Shown here piece after piece: positions 48,301 through 58,904 of a stretch of DNA of 64,000 nt. Below the pieces are notes generated by a model. The model was not told the DNA's origin and made no database searches. It saw nothing but the letters and a program-made list of their open reading frames with translations. Both the position numbers and the translations under genes were made by a program. Position 1 is the stretch's first letter. Each line of letters starts with the position of its first letter. The DNA lies in the NCBI GenBank assembly GCA_022494885.1, contig JAGVSM010004989.1:186001-250000 (forward strand). Reading direction: 5' to 3'. This DNA is from Micrasema longulum. Taxonomy: Eukaryota > Arthropoda > Insecta > Trichoptera > Brachycentridae.

Positions 48301-51300
48301 AAAGCAAGAAAATTCTCCGATAACAGAAATGTTACGCTGCAGTCTCCTCAAGGCCGGTGTTCAGCTAACTGGAGACAGAAGAAGAGTTTCACGACAAATG
48401 CTGACGGACATGAATGTCGCACAGTTACAGGTATAAAGTAACTTTATTTAAGATCGCTGGTTATATTGTCATCACTCAATTGATAATATTATTTTTAATC
48501 TTGTTTATTAGAATCAAATAAATAAAGGCAAATAATCCAATAACTTTATATTAGTCTTCTATGGGAGACAGAAAAGAACAAATGTTGACTCAAGTGCCCC
48601 GACTTGAACACAGATTTTCTAGCAAGCCAGGGCAAGTTCACTTTCATGGGTCATTCCTTGTCGTGTCACTACAGGCCGTAGCTTTACATTTAATAAATTA
48701 TTTATATATTATGTTGTGATTGCATTAAATTAATGAATGTATCTGACATAATGTGACATTATTTGAAAATGAACTAAGTAGAAGTACAATGATGGGAGAA
48801 AGTTCTATAACCGAGCTGCATGAACTGTGAATGAATTACTGAACTTAAATAAATAAAAAATGGGGATTAAAAATATTGCATACTTGACATCATCCCCGTT
48901 CAAGCAAAAGTCACTAACCAAAAGAACATCATTTTGAGAAATCACAATTCGAAAGTTTGGAAACCAAGGAAAAATGAGATTTTTGTGTTTTGGAGGTTTT
49001 ATGTACACAACATAATTCATTCATGTCTTTTTAATAACTTCCTTTGATAACTTTTTTCTTTTGATACAGTAAAACATATCTGAGTCCGTGCTATCACAAG
49101 TTAATGCTGAAATTAACACGGCCGCGCTTTACTTCGAACTTAAATTCAAATCCGTATTCTGTTAACATGAGCTCGTGTTAAATTATCGCAAACTTAGAAT
49201 TAGACTGCTGGAAGGTATCTGATGAGCCAAGCTAGCTAAAATTTTGTTAAGTGACTTTTGCTTGTTTATAATCTGGACAATGCAAGCTATAAGAGTAAGT
49301 GAGAGGCAGGAAATATTACAAATAATTATCATAATGTTGTGATTGAAAATTAATTTTTATTTTAAGAAATATTTTTTGATGTTTTAATTATGTATAACAT
49401 ATCAAATGATTCGGATTTATGCAACTTTTTCCTAACTAAGTTACCTTGGTGATTTTTGCCTCTTAATCTAGAACATAATTTTACTCTTCGAATTGCATAT
49501 TTACCTCAAAACTATCATTTTTAGGGTTAGTGACTTTTGCCTGAATGGCGATGATATGTATTATTTTAAGCTGATTTTTGTTTTCTATGATAAAAAATGT
49601 ATTTCATACCTTGCTTTATAAATTATAAAACACAATGGTGCTATTTATGTATTTATTTTTAGGTTATTGTTAATGAACTACACACCCAAATAGAATATTT
49701 GAATGAAAGTTTAGTCAAGTTACTAATTGCTCGAGATGAGCTACACATGGGACAAGATTCTATGCTGGTTGACATTGAAGATCTGACAAGGCACCTGTAA
49801 GTATCTTTTTACTGTCCATTGTTTTGTATGCACTCAATTGAAACAATTAAAATATTATTATGCGAATCCTTATTCAGTATTTTGATACACTGGTACACTG
49901 TTCATATTATTTTACTAACTACTAAAATGTCATTAATAATTATTCGCGCTATCTTCAATTAATTCAATTATAATTAAAATAAAAAGTAATACCTTAATTC
50001 CCAAATTAAAAACATCTACAGCACAACATCATTATTCTTACAAAGGAATATTTTTCTTTAAGAACAAAGATAATAAAAAGTACAGTCATGAATACAATAT
50101 ATTTAAGAAAGAAGTATAATTCTTCTTTATGTAACACTGATTAAAAACATCGTTTTTTTCATCATATTTTTTTGTAATTTTATATGTTATCCTTAAAATA
50201 TTAATAATTGAAATAAAATAAACTATTATAAGACCTCGCTCCCCATTATGGGTTGTTATTGGTTGGTTGGAAGAAATTGCCATTTGGCAATAAGCCCGCC
50301 AATGTACAAGTAACATTATGTACAAAAAGTTAAATAAAAATTATGTACACAAGAATAGTTTATTTCTTTTACGTAATGGGAAACGTCAATGTAAATATAT
50401 GTATTTAATTAATGTAAAAAAATTGTATTTAGTTGTAATATTGTATTTTTATTTGTTATCTGAATAAAAAAATAATTTTGATTTTACACTCATTTTTTAA
50501 TTTATTTCACTTACCGGTTTTGAGATACACAAGCTTTCCTTTCAAGGTATACTTTACTAATGCTTATTATACTATTTTATTTTTCAGTGTAATTACATCT
50601 AACCATATGGAGGTAATAAGTCAAGTCTTTTTGTCATGTAGTGTTTTGTATTTGTAAAGGTAGGAGGTGTGACATGGGGGGGGGGTACGATCTTTATTAC
50701 TAAAACTAGATGGAGTGGACTATATGAAATATTGTTTATTTAATATTTTTTTATTATTATTTATTACTTTTCATTTCTAAGATTTCTAGGGTGTCTAATT
50801 TTAATGTTTTATTTTCAGCATGTAGAATCTTTGACCATGTCTCATTTTGTCTTCATTAAAATTATGTTTATTGATGGTTTGAAAATTCAGATTTTTTTAT
50901 TATTTAGGCACCTTATGTGTCCTTTTTCTCTAATATTAAAGTTTCTTTTAGTTTTTAAATGAATTAATTGAATTGCAATCATTACAATTTAATTGGTATA
51001 TTATGTCAGATATTATATTTAGAGACTTTATTTTTGAGAATTTTTAACTATCTACAGTATTATTAGTTCTGTCTAATGTTTTATGTTTGTTTGTTTGTTT
51101 TATGTATTAGATAATAGTTTAGAAAAATCGACATTAATAAAAATAATCCATTTCCATTGTTTAGGTGGGTTAGCTTTATTGTGGGAGAATAATATAAATA
51201 TTTATTTATAGGTATGCACTTCAAAATTAAATGTTGAATTATGCTTAGCATTGTTGAATGGAGACATCAGAGAGGCTAAAATGGACGTAGGCATATTAAT

Positions 51301-53307
51301 TAATCGCAAAATAAGTACTTAATCTACAATCTGTCAAATAAATACCGGGACTGAGTAATTTAAAAGGCCCACGTAAACGATTTTCCTTTTTTTTTCCTCA
51401 CAAGTTCGCACAACTGTACTCTATATTGACGCTAAGTTCGATTGCCCTCTCGCAATTAATTTTACTATGGAGAAAAAAATTGAATAAATAATTTGTCTTA
51501 AATTTAGTGTTGCAAACTAAATTTCGGGTTCAGACTCATCGAAAATGTTGCGGAAATTATTCGGTGACTTCATATGCAAAGTGTTCACAGAAGGCCGTCA
51601 TGTGTTTGAAGACTCGCCTTGTCCTGGACGTCCTTGACCGTCGAATACTGAAGAAAACATCTACCAAGTGAAGAAATTAGTGCTTGAAAATTGTCATTAG
51701 AGCTTAAGAACTAAACATCTCTCTCGAATCGGTTCAACTGATTTTGTTTGATGTTTTGGGCATGAGACGGCCAAACAGTGAATAAACAATATTATTTTAG
51801 CGTTATGAGACGTTTGAGAGAGCACATCCTCAGAAAAAGGCCAGATTTGTGGAAGGATTATTCTTGGATTTTGCACCACGATAATGCACTGTCTCACAAA
51901 GCCATTAATTCTGAATGAATTTTCAAACATAAACTCAACAAATGTCATTGAACAACCTCCGTATTCTCCTGACTTTCTACTGCATTAAAAAAAAAAATAT
52001 CTGAAAATTATATTTGCAGATAAAAAAAATAAAAAAATAAAAAAAAACATTCTGTTTAATAAATACCGTGACTGAGTCAAAAAAAAAACAACAATAAATC
52101 AATCATTTTTCCAAATTTATTGAATCTCCCTCAAAATAGGCTCCTTCTGAAGCGATGCAATTTTTCCAACGAACAATCTAGTCATTCATGCACCTTGCCA
52201 CCAAATATTTGCATTCTATGATTTATCCATACCTGGACACTCAAACGTCAACAGGAACAAGGCAGCTGATGAATTGGCAAGGCTGGGAGCTCTGACCGCC
52301 CCAATAGGCCCTGATGTGGGTTACCTAAATGTGCTCCTCGTAATGAGCTGAGATAAAGGCCAGGAAGCAGAGAGTAACTTTTTGTTTGTTACGTTTTGCT
52401 TTTGACTTAATAAAGCTCGGCCAAAATCAAGTGAGGGTTATCACTAGAGCCCTTACAGGGCACTGCAGATTGAACAATGACCTTGCTAGAATGAACCTTT
52501 CCAAAACTTCTAGATGTAGGTTCTGCAGTGCAGACGAGGAAACACCTATACACATTATATGTGAATGTGAGGCTTTATATCATAAAACGTGTCTCATCCT
52601 CGGGGGATCACTGGTTAAACCTGAGAATGTTAAAGAGCTCGCCCCTTACCTATTAGCCTGATATTTTACGAATCTGGGCTTGGGAGGGGAGCTTTAGCAA
52701 AATGTAAACTCTCGCCTTCCACCCAGTAGCCAGGCTCTTTATAGACCTGGGCTTGGAGGGCGAGAACTATTCACGGGGACCCACCACAATAGATCTTCAC
52801 AGGTCGCAGTGATGTCAGGAGCTTGCATAGCACTGACCCCCACCTCTAAGAATAATAATGATTTACCGAAATATATATATTTTAGAGGGCCATTATCAAC
52901 GAGTTGTAAATAACTCACTATTAGATAATTAGAATCAAGTTGTGGTAGAGTGGGGTTTGCACTTGGTCTGCGACACTAGTCACGAGGCCATAACCCTGGT
53001 TCAAATATTCATCTGTAGAAACTTCTGACATTCTGTAAAAACACTGTATATTATTTTTTATCATGACATATCTATCTCTCGACAATACTGCAGATTTTTA
53101 AAAAAATCAATCAATTATACATGTATTTTTCATTTCTAGTTGTAACTTGATGCTATTTTAATTATCCATTGTTTTTGCAGCAGCGCTAAAGAGGTATCTT
53201 CTAAATCATCAGATGCACATGACGAATCTCCTTCTTCTGTCTCATTTGGAAAGCAAAATCATTTAAAATCTCACTTATCTTCGCTTACATCCCTTTTAAC
53301 CAAGTGA
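36344..53307 (+). CDS. Schip1: Schwannomin-interacting protein 1 homologue (Schip1), 11 coding exons
   Basis: Coding exons: 36344-36836, 37698-37873, 37983-38953, 39735-39841, 40098-40195, 45845-45965, 46286-46492, 47562-47725, 48290-48430, 49663-49796 and 53181-53307. All have GT-AG borders and consistent phases, totalling 2739 nt and 912 residues. The ATG at 36344 is the first in its exon, but an in-frame extension from an upstream exon is not excluded. The N-terminal two thirds are acidic, Ser/Asn-rich and probably disordered. The conserved part starts with [10 protein letters not shown] and [20 protein letters not shown] (about residues 620-663), then [37 protein letters not shown] and [20 protein letters not shown], a long coiled coil typical of SCHIP1. 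Family members bind merlin/schwannomin; fly Schip1 acts with Expanded and Tao in Hippo signalling at the cell cortex. Role here is by homology. The last acceptor is a CAGCAG tandem. Confidence 0.93.
37431..37635. repeat. Nearly perfect palindrome of Penelope-type termini in Schip1 intron 1
   Basis: Arms of about 100 bases (37431-37531 and 37538-37635) pair around AACTAAC with few mismatches; the inner 48 bases of each arm are exact. Each arm carries CTGACGA, stem GAGG/CCTC, GAAAC and CGGTC, the core order of a hammerhead ribozyme. It lies about 60 bases before the exon at 37698. Confidence 0.85.
38954..39734 (+). other. Schip1 intron 3 with possible read-through end
   Basis: The exon 37983-38953 can also be read past its donor (AATAA then GTACGAC) for about 17 codons to a TGA at 39003, so intron retention would give a shorter protein. 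The rest is AT-rich with no repeat call. Confidence 0.4.
40427..40650 (+). mobile_element. Degenerate SINE family 1 copy
   Basis: The head TCCGCTTCGTAATGCTTCAT then AGATTCGATTCCTG and the tail block CATATGCACCACCAGGTGTGG are recognisable. It lies in Schip1 intron 5. Confidence 0.6.
41391..41493. repeat. Two adjacent hairpins in Schip1 intron 5
   Basis: Hairpin 1 (41391-41438): AAATTAGAGATTTTT pairs with AAAAATCTCTAATTT. Hairpin 2 (41462-41493): TTTTTTATGAGAGG pairs perfectly with CCTCTCATAAAAAA around AAAG. Confidence 0.75.
42468..42690. repeat. MITE related to the 2681-2905 element
   Basis: The start ATCGACGCTTGAAAGGAAAA and the end (ATTTCGCTTGGAAACCTTTT) are imperfect inverted repeats. 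The interior shares blocks such as TTAAATAAAAAATGAAATACGAG with the AAATGCGAG block near 2800. Confidence 0.6.
42692..42935 (-). mobile_element. SINE family 1 copy
   Basis: The minus strand begins with GTTGGCTTCGTGGTGTAGTG, has TCTCAGGTTCGAATCAAACT and ends CAGAAAGGGAATTATGATGATG. Confidence 0.8.
43585..43828. repeat. Foldback repeat with about 72-base arms
   Basis: AACTTATAATATAAGAAATC...AAATATA (43585-43658) pairs with the inverse at 43758-43828 with few mismatches (CAAACACTGAT, AGTCTACTAAACACTTTATT). Loop about 100 bases, T-rich, with GGCGAAACAATTGTC. Confidence 0.75.
44270..44670. repeat. T-rich degenerate tandem of a TTTTTACTATGTTT-like unit
   Basis: Variants of TTTACTATGTTT, TTTACTTTGTTT and TTACTGTTT recur many times at irregular spacing. 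It could be a decayed satellite or a slippage product. Confidence 0.5.
44990..45253 (-). mobile_element. SINE family 1, near full-length copy
   Basis: The minus strand begins CGGCCTCATGGTGTAATAGT, has AGAGGTCTCGGGTTCGATTC and ends in GTGCGGAAAGGGAGTCATGA. Very similar to 33335-33598. Confidence 0.85.
46667..46705 (+). repeat. Hammerhead-like fragment of a Penelope-type terminus in Schip1 intron 7
   Basis: CTGAAGA, then a stem GGCT...AGCC, then GGAAC in place of GAAAC. The order matches the other copies; one core base is changed. Confidence 0.45.
47865..48045. repeat. Degenerate copy of unnamed repeat family X
   Basis: ACCATTCTGCCTTTGCTTGA (minus half) is followed by ATTCTGGGGGTTCAATAAAT and TCTAGTCTACAAAATTT (plus half). 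Confidence 0.55.
48885..49560. repeat. Remnant with inverted ends in Schip1 intron 9
   Basis: The left block (CATCATCCCCGTTCAAGCAA then AAGTCACTAACC and CAATTCGAAAG) pairs with the right block (CGAATTGCA, GGTTAGTGACTTTTGCCTGA then ATGGCGATGATATG). The arms are about 75 bases, diverged. No transposase remains. Confidence 0.6.
50255..50340 (+). mobile_element. LINE 3' UTR end
   Basis: TTGGAAGAAATTGCCATTTG then GCAATAAGCCCGCC matches the terminal motif of the LINE at 18030-18445. Confidence 0.55.
51336..52045 (+). pseudogene. Mariner transposase relic (5' end, internally deleted)
   Basis: The left end AAATAAATACCGGGACTGAG is followed by transposase pieces in order. EDSPCPGRP is from the linker after the helix-turn-helix part. 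[32 protein letters not shown] (catalytic D block) and [10 protein letters not shown] (the conserved block just before the third catalytic acidic residue) are from the catalytic part. Stops and a deletion between these parts kill it. It lies in Schip1 intron 10. Confidence 0.8.
52062..52200 (+). mobile_element. Second mariner end
   Basis: AATAAATACCGTGACTGAGT repeats the start at 51338 in the same orientation. CAAAATAGGCTCCTTCTGAAGC is typical of the untranslated lead of some mariners. It is cut off by the LINE that follows. Confidence 0.55.
52215..52870 (+). mobile_element. 3' end of an RNase H-type (R1/LOA-like) LINE
   Basis: [20 protein letters not shown] is the last motif of an RNase H domain. 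After a frame change, 52386-52661 reads [17 protein letters not shown] and [20 protein letters not shown], a CCHC-like C-terminus. The 3' UTR ends near CACTGACCCCCACCTCTAAG. The copy at 15480-15865 is the same family in reverse. Confidence 0.8.
52885..53005 (-). mobile_element. SINE family 2 copy
   Basis: GAGGGCCATTATCAACGAGT then TGTAAATAACTCACTATTAGA and the tRNA-like part (GTGGTAGAGTGGGGTTTGCAC) match 58240-58405. Confidence 0.7.
53181..53183 (+). promoter_or_regulatory. Tandem (NAGNAG) acceptor of the last Schip1 exon
   Basis: TTTTTGCAGCAGCGCT allows use of either AG. Both keep the frame and differ by one serine: CTC-AGC-GCT or CTC-GCT after the donor at 49796. Confidence 0.6.
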
Positions 53308-53358
53308 CATATAATTCCGAAATTTATGTGTTATACAAAAAAGGTTATTGAAATTATT

Positions 53359-53368
53359 AATAAATAAA
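53359..53368 (+). promoter_or_regulatory. Schip1 polyadenylation signal
   Basis: Overlapping AATAAA hexamers about 55 bases after the stop. Confidence 0.6.
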
Positions 53369-53369
53369 C

Positions 53370-54250
53370 CTGTTTATAATATTAACATAAATACATAATT
53401 TATTGTTACATATTTGAGCATTTATCTACATTTAATAAATAATTTGTTATAAAAAATTTTTGGGGTAATTTAAATATAACTAATGACATACCTATACCTG
53501 TATGTTTATTGAAAGTCAAATCAAATAAACCCCTTTGTTTCAACCATTATGATGACAAAACCTTGTCCAAAAATTGTGTTGTACACAACAATAATGAAAT
53601 TTGTGAAGAAAACTTTTTGACTGGGATGTAGCATCATTCTTGGGCAATATTGCTGTGATGATAACAAAAAATATCTTATCAGCCGACTTTGTAAACTAGT
53701 CAGTGTATTTTAGACCACAGATTATATTACTATTGATTTTGATAAAACTCAACAGTAATTACTACAAAAAACAGTTTGAAATATGTTTTTAATGAAATAT
53801 GATTTCCAGAGATTTTTTATCTCTAATTTTTATTTTCAATAAATTATGATGTATACTTTTCATTGATAGATACGAAGTATCGATAAATAATTTTAGTTTA
53901 AAATATATGACATTTGACAGTGTAACATCCTGTCGTATTACAATAATTATATTTTAGATCAATTGAGATTGAAACCCATACTATTTAATGGCTTATGAAT
54001 GTGTGATATAAATTTATGTAAACTATGTTTGAAACTTTATTATTACATATACTTTCTATCTTAATCTATCCATTTTTTTAAAATCTAACTAATATAAAAT
54101 CACATTAAGTTGCTATTTTTGAGTATTATTAATCTCATCACTTAATTTACTGTAGTAGAATTAATATTTTAAGATTGTTCAAAATTTGTAACTCGGGCCA
54201 GATTTAAACCAACTGGTACAAGAAGAAGCATAAAATTTTAATTATTATTT
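53370..54250. other. Gene-free stretch after Schip1
   Basis: AT-rich. Further AATAAA signals near 53525 could serve a longer 3' UTR. No coding sequence. Confidence 0.4.
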
Positions 54251-54254
54251 TAAA

Positions 54255-54481
54255 GCATTGCCTAGTATTTAGGTGAAATAATTAATCTAAATGAACCTCA
54301 CCCGCATCAAAAAAGGTTTCAGCTCTTTACTACACTAAAATCAACAAATGAAAGAAATTTGGATGTTAAAACATAGGCAGAATGTTACTCAGTGTGCAGT
54401 GGCCACTTGAACCAGCCAATGACAGATCAGAAGCCCTGTAAATGTCTAAAATGCTCTAAAATGTTATCTGTCTCTGTTGTA
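54255..54481 (+). repeat. Unnamed repeat family X, plus half
   Basis: GCATTGCCTAGTATTTAGGT, GGCAGAATGTTACTCAGTGT and CCAGCCAATGACAGATCAGA occur in the family order. Confidence 0.7.
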
Positions 54482-54860
54482 ATATCATGGGTATACTGGC
54501 AAAAAACATTAACTCGAAAATATGCGGATTTGACTTCATGATGCATTTTTGTAAAGTTTTTAACGCTCTACAAACTGGCAAAATACACTAAGTCATATTA
54601 AATTTCATATATCTGTAGTTTTGAAAATAAATTTAAGGTTAAGTCGTATACTGGGTATTTTATTCAGGCTAAAATCTTTAAATAACTTAATATAAAATTA
54701 AGAAACGGAAACATTAAAAACATGTTCTTAAATGAGCACTTAACATCTAACTATATTTAAATAAGATATAAAAGAGTAAAATTGAAACAAAACTTAAATG
54801 CTTGATTTCTCAAAACAGGGATTTGAGAGTTAAAGCTTTTTGCCAGTATACCCATGATAT
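54482..54860. mobile_element. MITE with perfect 24-bp terminal inverted repeats
   Basis: The left end ATATCATGGGTATACTGGC and right end GCCAGTATACCCATGATAT are exact inverses and extend by AAAAA/TTTTT. The 379-bp interior is AT-rich and non-coding. The element sits at the end of a family X repeat. Confidence 0.8.
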
Positions 54861-56034
54861 GTTGATTAAACTATGTCTCAATTTGTGTACTTCTGTTTTA
54901 CCTTTCACCAAACTCATTTGTTCATTTAATATTATAATATAGTTAGTAAAATAAAATAATTATTGTCTTTTTCGTAGCATTTAGTGTTTAGTGTTTTTAA
55001 ATCTCTTACAATGTTGAAATTTTAATATATTATAAGAAATTATGATTCCTACCAGGGCAGGGATTTGAATATATTTATGAAATCTAGCTTCACTAAAAAT
55101 AACTACTATTTCACTACATGTGTGTTGCCTTATTCGATATATATAATTGAAAATTTGATATTTTTTTGCATATCATTGTAGATTATAATATCAAGTAGTT
55201 AGTAACTTACATGTTAATTCAAAATAATTATTTCAATGAATAATAACATTTAATTGTATATTTATACTATTTATTAATTATTTTTACTTGCTACTTTTTT
55301 ATCTTCAATAATTTAATTTAAATTATAGTACATAATATGTGCATACATATTTAGTATTTCTGATTTTCTAAGCATATAATTCAGTTTTATTTTTAAATTG
55401 TTTCTTTTACGTCAGTATACAAATAAACTTGCTCGTTTATGTATATTGTGTAAATATGAAAGTCCTGAAATGAATTGAGTTTATAAAATTTATAATCAAA
55501 TAACAAAGTATTGAAATTAAAGAAATTATTCATTTAGGATTAATGTGTAATCTCTGAAGAATATTAGGTGCTTTAGTATAAAAAATCAAAGTTGGAATAA
55601 AAATATTTTCAATAAAACTTTATTTTGTTTTAAATGTAATGTTATCTTCTCAAAATTATGAGTTGCTACTATTGCATGTGGATAGTTATTTTTAATGCTG
55701 ATACAAATATTTATTATGTTTGGATGAGAGTTACAAAAATTACTTTCACATAAGTTGGCTTTAATCCATTATGTATGTATTATAAAATAGTTTATTGTTA
55801 CATTTATTTGGTGTGCAAAGAAAATATGTCATGTAAATGAAAAAATATATAATACAGTAATACTTATTTAAATCTGAAGTTTTATTTTTCAAAGTGTTAA
55901 AAAAGCAGTCTAAATTTTTCATGTATGTTAAAAAAACAGTTTGAGATATTTATCCAATTTAATCTACGAAATATGAAACATACATTAAGAACAATTCATT
56001 TTCATTTGCATACATTATAATATAAAGTAAATAG
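54861..56034. other. Gene-free AT-rich stretch
   Basis: No open frame of note and no repeat recognised. Confidence 0.45.
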
Positions 56035-56110
56035 TGCTGAATTTGGTGTACCAATGCAGTATCCTATGCGCCATTAACATCGGGACATGACAAGGGAAAG
56101 GGTAGGCCAA
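56035..56110 (+). mobile_element. SINE family 1 tail fragment
   Basis: GGTGTACCAATGCAGTATCC then TATGCGCCATT matches the 3' block of the family. Confidence 0.6.
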
Positions 56111-56262
56111 ATGATATAACAAAAAATAAAAATATTACAGTAAAAAAACAGTAACAGCGCATACCCAGTTTTATCATACACCTAAACAAAAAAAACATAT
56201 TTTTCTTAAATAAAACAGTATAGAAAAAACCTCAGAGTAAATAACTAATCCATATTCAAGGT

Positions 56263-56315
56263 TTAGTAGTGGTCCAGGGGCTAGTGCCGCGGACTCACAG
56301 ATCAGAGGTCCGTTT
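56263..56315 (+). mobile_element. SINE family 2 head fragment
   Basis: GTAGTGGTCCAGGGGCTAGT then GCGGACTCACAGATCAGAGGTC matches the tRNA-like head of the family. Confidence 0.55.
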
Positions 56316-56319
56316 TAAG

Positions 56320-57920
56320 TATATTATAAATTACAAAAATGCCACACTTATTTTAGTCGATTTTAGAGGTGTTTTTAATTAAAAATTAAATTGCGTCCAT
56401 GAAGAACACAAGGTAAAAATTAAACATTCATGAAAACAAACATTTCCTATAATTTAATGAGAACCTTCTTTAAAAAAATCATCTTTATTTAATTACTTAA
56501 CGACAAAAAAGTCAAATAATTAATTAAGGTTTTTGTGATATCATAAAATAGAAATACACTTGGCTTCAACTGGAAACATGATCAAAATAAAAACCAAAAA
56601 ATCACCTCAAATTCTCTCTGTAGATTGTGGTTTGCCTTGGAATATTGGTGTAAATGACTCCGATTTTAGTAATGTAGCCCTTGAGTTCGATAGTTCGAAG
56701 TTTGTGACATTCGATGAAGATAAATAAAAAACCAAATCACCCCTTGAGAACGTTAGACGAGAACGGGGGAGACCGGACTTCGTAAATTCCAGAAAAGTCA
56801 CCGGTATTGAATACGTTAGGTATTTATTTATTTATTTTACAGAAATATACAACCACTAATAAAAAATAAGGTATAAATAAATAAATACTCGACAATACAC
56901 GCATTTTACTGGCTTATATCAGAAGGCATTATTACATTAAGGCTTTCTTTACATTATCGAACTCCTTTAATTCCATGTGATAAACTTTTAAACCACGTGA
57001 TTTGAGATATATTTCATTTAAAATCTTCCGTTTTTTCAGTTGCCCGCAGTAATTCTATATTCACATTCATTTGGCGTACACAAGAGGCACTCTTTCATTC
57101 AGAATAAGAACACAACATTGTCATTTTTAACAAAAATATAAATAGTTGCTTACTTTGTTCAAAAAAATCTCTAAAAAACGGTAAATTTCTCATAAAATCT
57201 AAAATATAAGTTATTTAAAAAAAAGTTTTATTGCGTGTCATGACTTCCGTCTTGCCAGCTGTTATTTTTGACATTTTGAATTTGAATGTGCAGAAAACTT
57301 ATAAAAAATAAACATTTATAAAAAAGATTTACTTAATTACTGTTCAATAATTCTCATTACTATTTGTATAAAATAAACGGTAAAAAAATTGTAATTGTAA
57401 TTAGAATTTAGTACATTTTAATATGCTACGTCATTCTCCGTAAAAAAGATATCGTTTTGTAAATTTTATCTGCTGAAAATGATTCCAATTTAATACTATT
57501 AGGTCCATAAAAAATAAGTTTACTTATCTAATACAAACGGTAATTAGACATTTTAAAATCGAAAACGTATTTTCCGAAAACCACTGAGCTTTTTTGGCGG
57601 TAAAACTACTATTTGATGCTTGGCTTCATGAATGGTAATGAGAAGGAAACACAGGGACATTTTTCTAAAGACTATTAATCTAATTAAATATAGTCTTTGA
57701 CTGATATAATTTTTTGAATGAACAATATTGACTATTCTATTCAATAATAAATTTGTAATAAGAAATCCGACCTTCAAAGTAGCTTCTAGACAATTTGAAA
57801 AGATAATTGAAATCTGGGATATGAGACACAAACGGTAATTAGATTTCGCAGATTTTTTTTTTATTGATTTCTATTATAAAATAAATAAAAACATTATTTG
57901 TACCGCGTTGAGTACAAGTA
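56320..57920. other. Gene-free stretch, unclassified
   Basis: 56560-56810 is slightly richer in GC and open on the minus strand for 64 codons with no recognisable domain. ACGGTAATTAGA occurs at 57537 and 57833 (in both places after ACAAACGGTAATTAGA-like context), suggesting a direct repeat flanking 57550-57830. Confidence 0.35.
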
Positions 57921-57922
57921 TA

Positions 57923-57925
<3 letters not shown>

Positions 57926-57964
<39 letters not shown>
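57926..57964. repeat. (AT)n microsatellite
   Basis: About 19 uninterrupted AT units. Confidence 0.9.
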
Positions 57965-57971
<7 letters not shown>

Positions 57972-57974
57972 TAC

Positions 57975-58200
57975 AGACAATTATTCGGATTGCCTAGGTA
58001 CTGCAGTGCCTCTGAAATGTTTACAGCTGGACGAATAAACACCTTCGCTGCCCTACTTCGCCAAAGAGCCTGGAGCCTATGGGAACGCCTGAAAAACTCT
58101 AATAACGAAATTCTCCAAGCCACTGCAGGGTGGATCCATTCACCGTCGTTCGAGCGATGGCGCGATATGTTGCTACCATATATGATGCAATATTAAAAAA
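57975..58200 (+). mobile_element. LINE C-terminal fragment
   Basis: The frame 57990-58196 reads MPRYCSASEMFTAGRINTFA and ALLRQRAWSLWERLKNSNNE up to a TAA. This is the CSASxMF..x..TF.AL.R segment that ends the ORF of an insect LINE family. A poly(A)/poly(T) tract follows. Confidence 0.65.
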
Positions 58201-58239
58201 AAAATGTTTTTTTTTTTTTTTTGAAATAAAGAAATATTA

Positions 58240-58405
58240 GCGTTCTTTGATTTACCCAAATATTTAATTTTGAGGGCCATTTTCAACGAGTTGTAAATAA
58301 CTCACTATTAGAAAATGGAATCGAGTTGGGGTAGAGTGGGATCCGAACCACGGACCTTTGGTCCGTGAGTCCAAGACACTAGCCACAGGACCACAACCCG
58401 ATTTA
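58240..58405 (-). mobile_element. SINE family 2, fullest copy
   Basis: On the minus strand a tRNA-like head (GGGTTGTGGTCCTGTGGCTA, GTGGTTCGGATCCCACTCTA) is followed by CTAATAGTGAGTTATTTACA and GAAAATGGCCCTCAAAATTA. Four other fragments lie in the window. Confidence 0.75.
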
Positions 58406-58904
58406 AATTTATATTTTTGTTTATTGTTATATTTATGTTTATTGTTATAAGTTTGTTAATATTTATAATTATGTTCATGTTTATATGGTAGAATTGGCTC
58501 TGCACTATATAGCCATTTTACTGGAATAAAAATAAAAAAATCGAGTAAATTTTTTGTCATGCTAAATTATGTAAATATGTTTTTGCCATTCGAATAACCT
58601 ACATATATTACATAAAAAAATGTTTCTTAAAAATCAATTGATACTTCATAAAAATAAACAAATGGTAAAAAAATAATAAAAATGAATGAATTTCTACGGG
58701 AAAAATAAAGTTAATAATTAGTCCAAGGACTAATTATTAACTTTCTCAGGTCTCAGCATTTAAAGCCAATGCTTGAACAGATTCATCCTGAAGTAGCTTG
58801 CACCCTGAGACGCATACGCATACAAGCTTTTTATGGGTTGCCATAGGCTCCAGGCTCTTTGGCAGGTCACAGGTCAACTCTCCCAAGAGTGAATTGCCAT
58901 AATT

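Noticed and set aside
57839..58123. 94-codon minus frame
   Set aside because: It crosses the (AT)n microsatellite and is antisense to the LINE tail.
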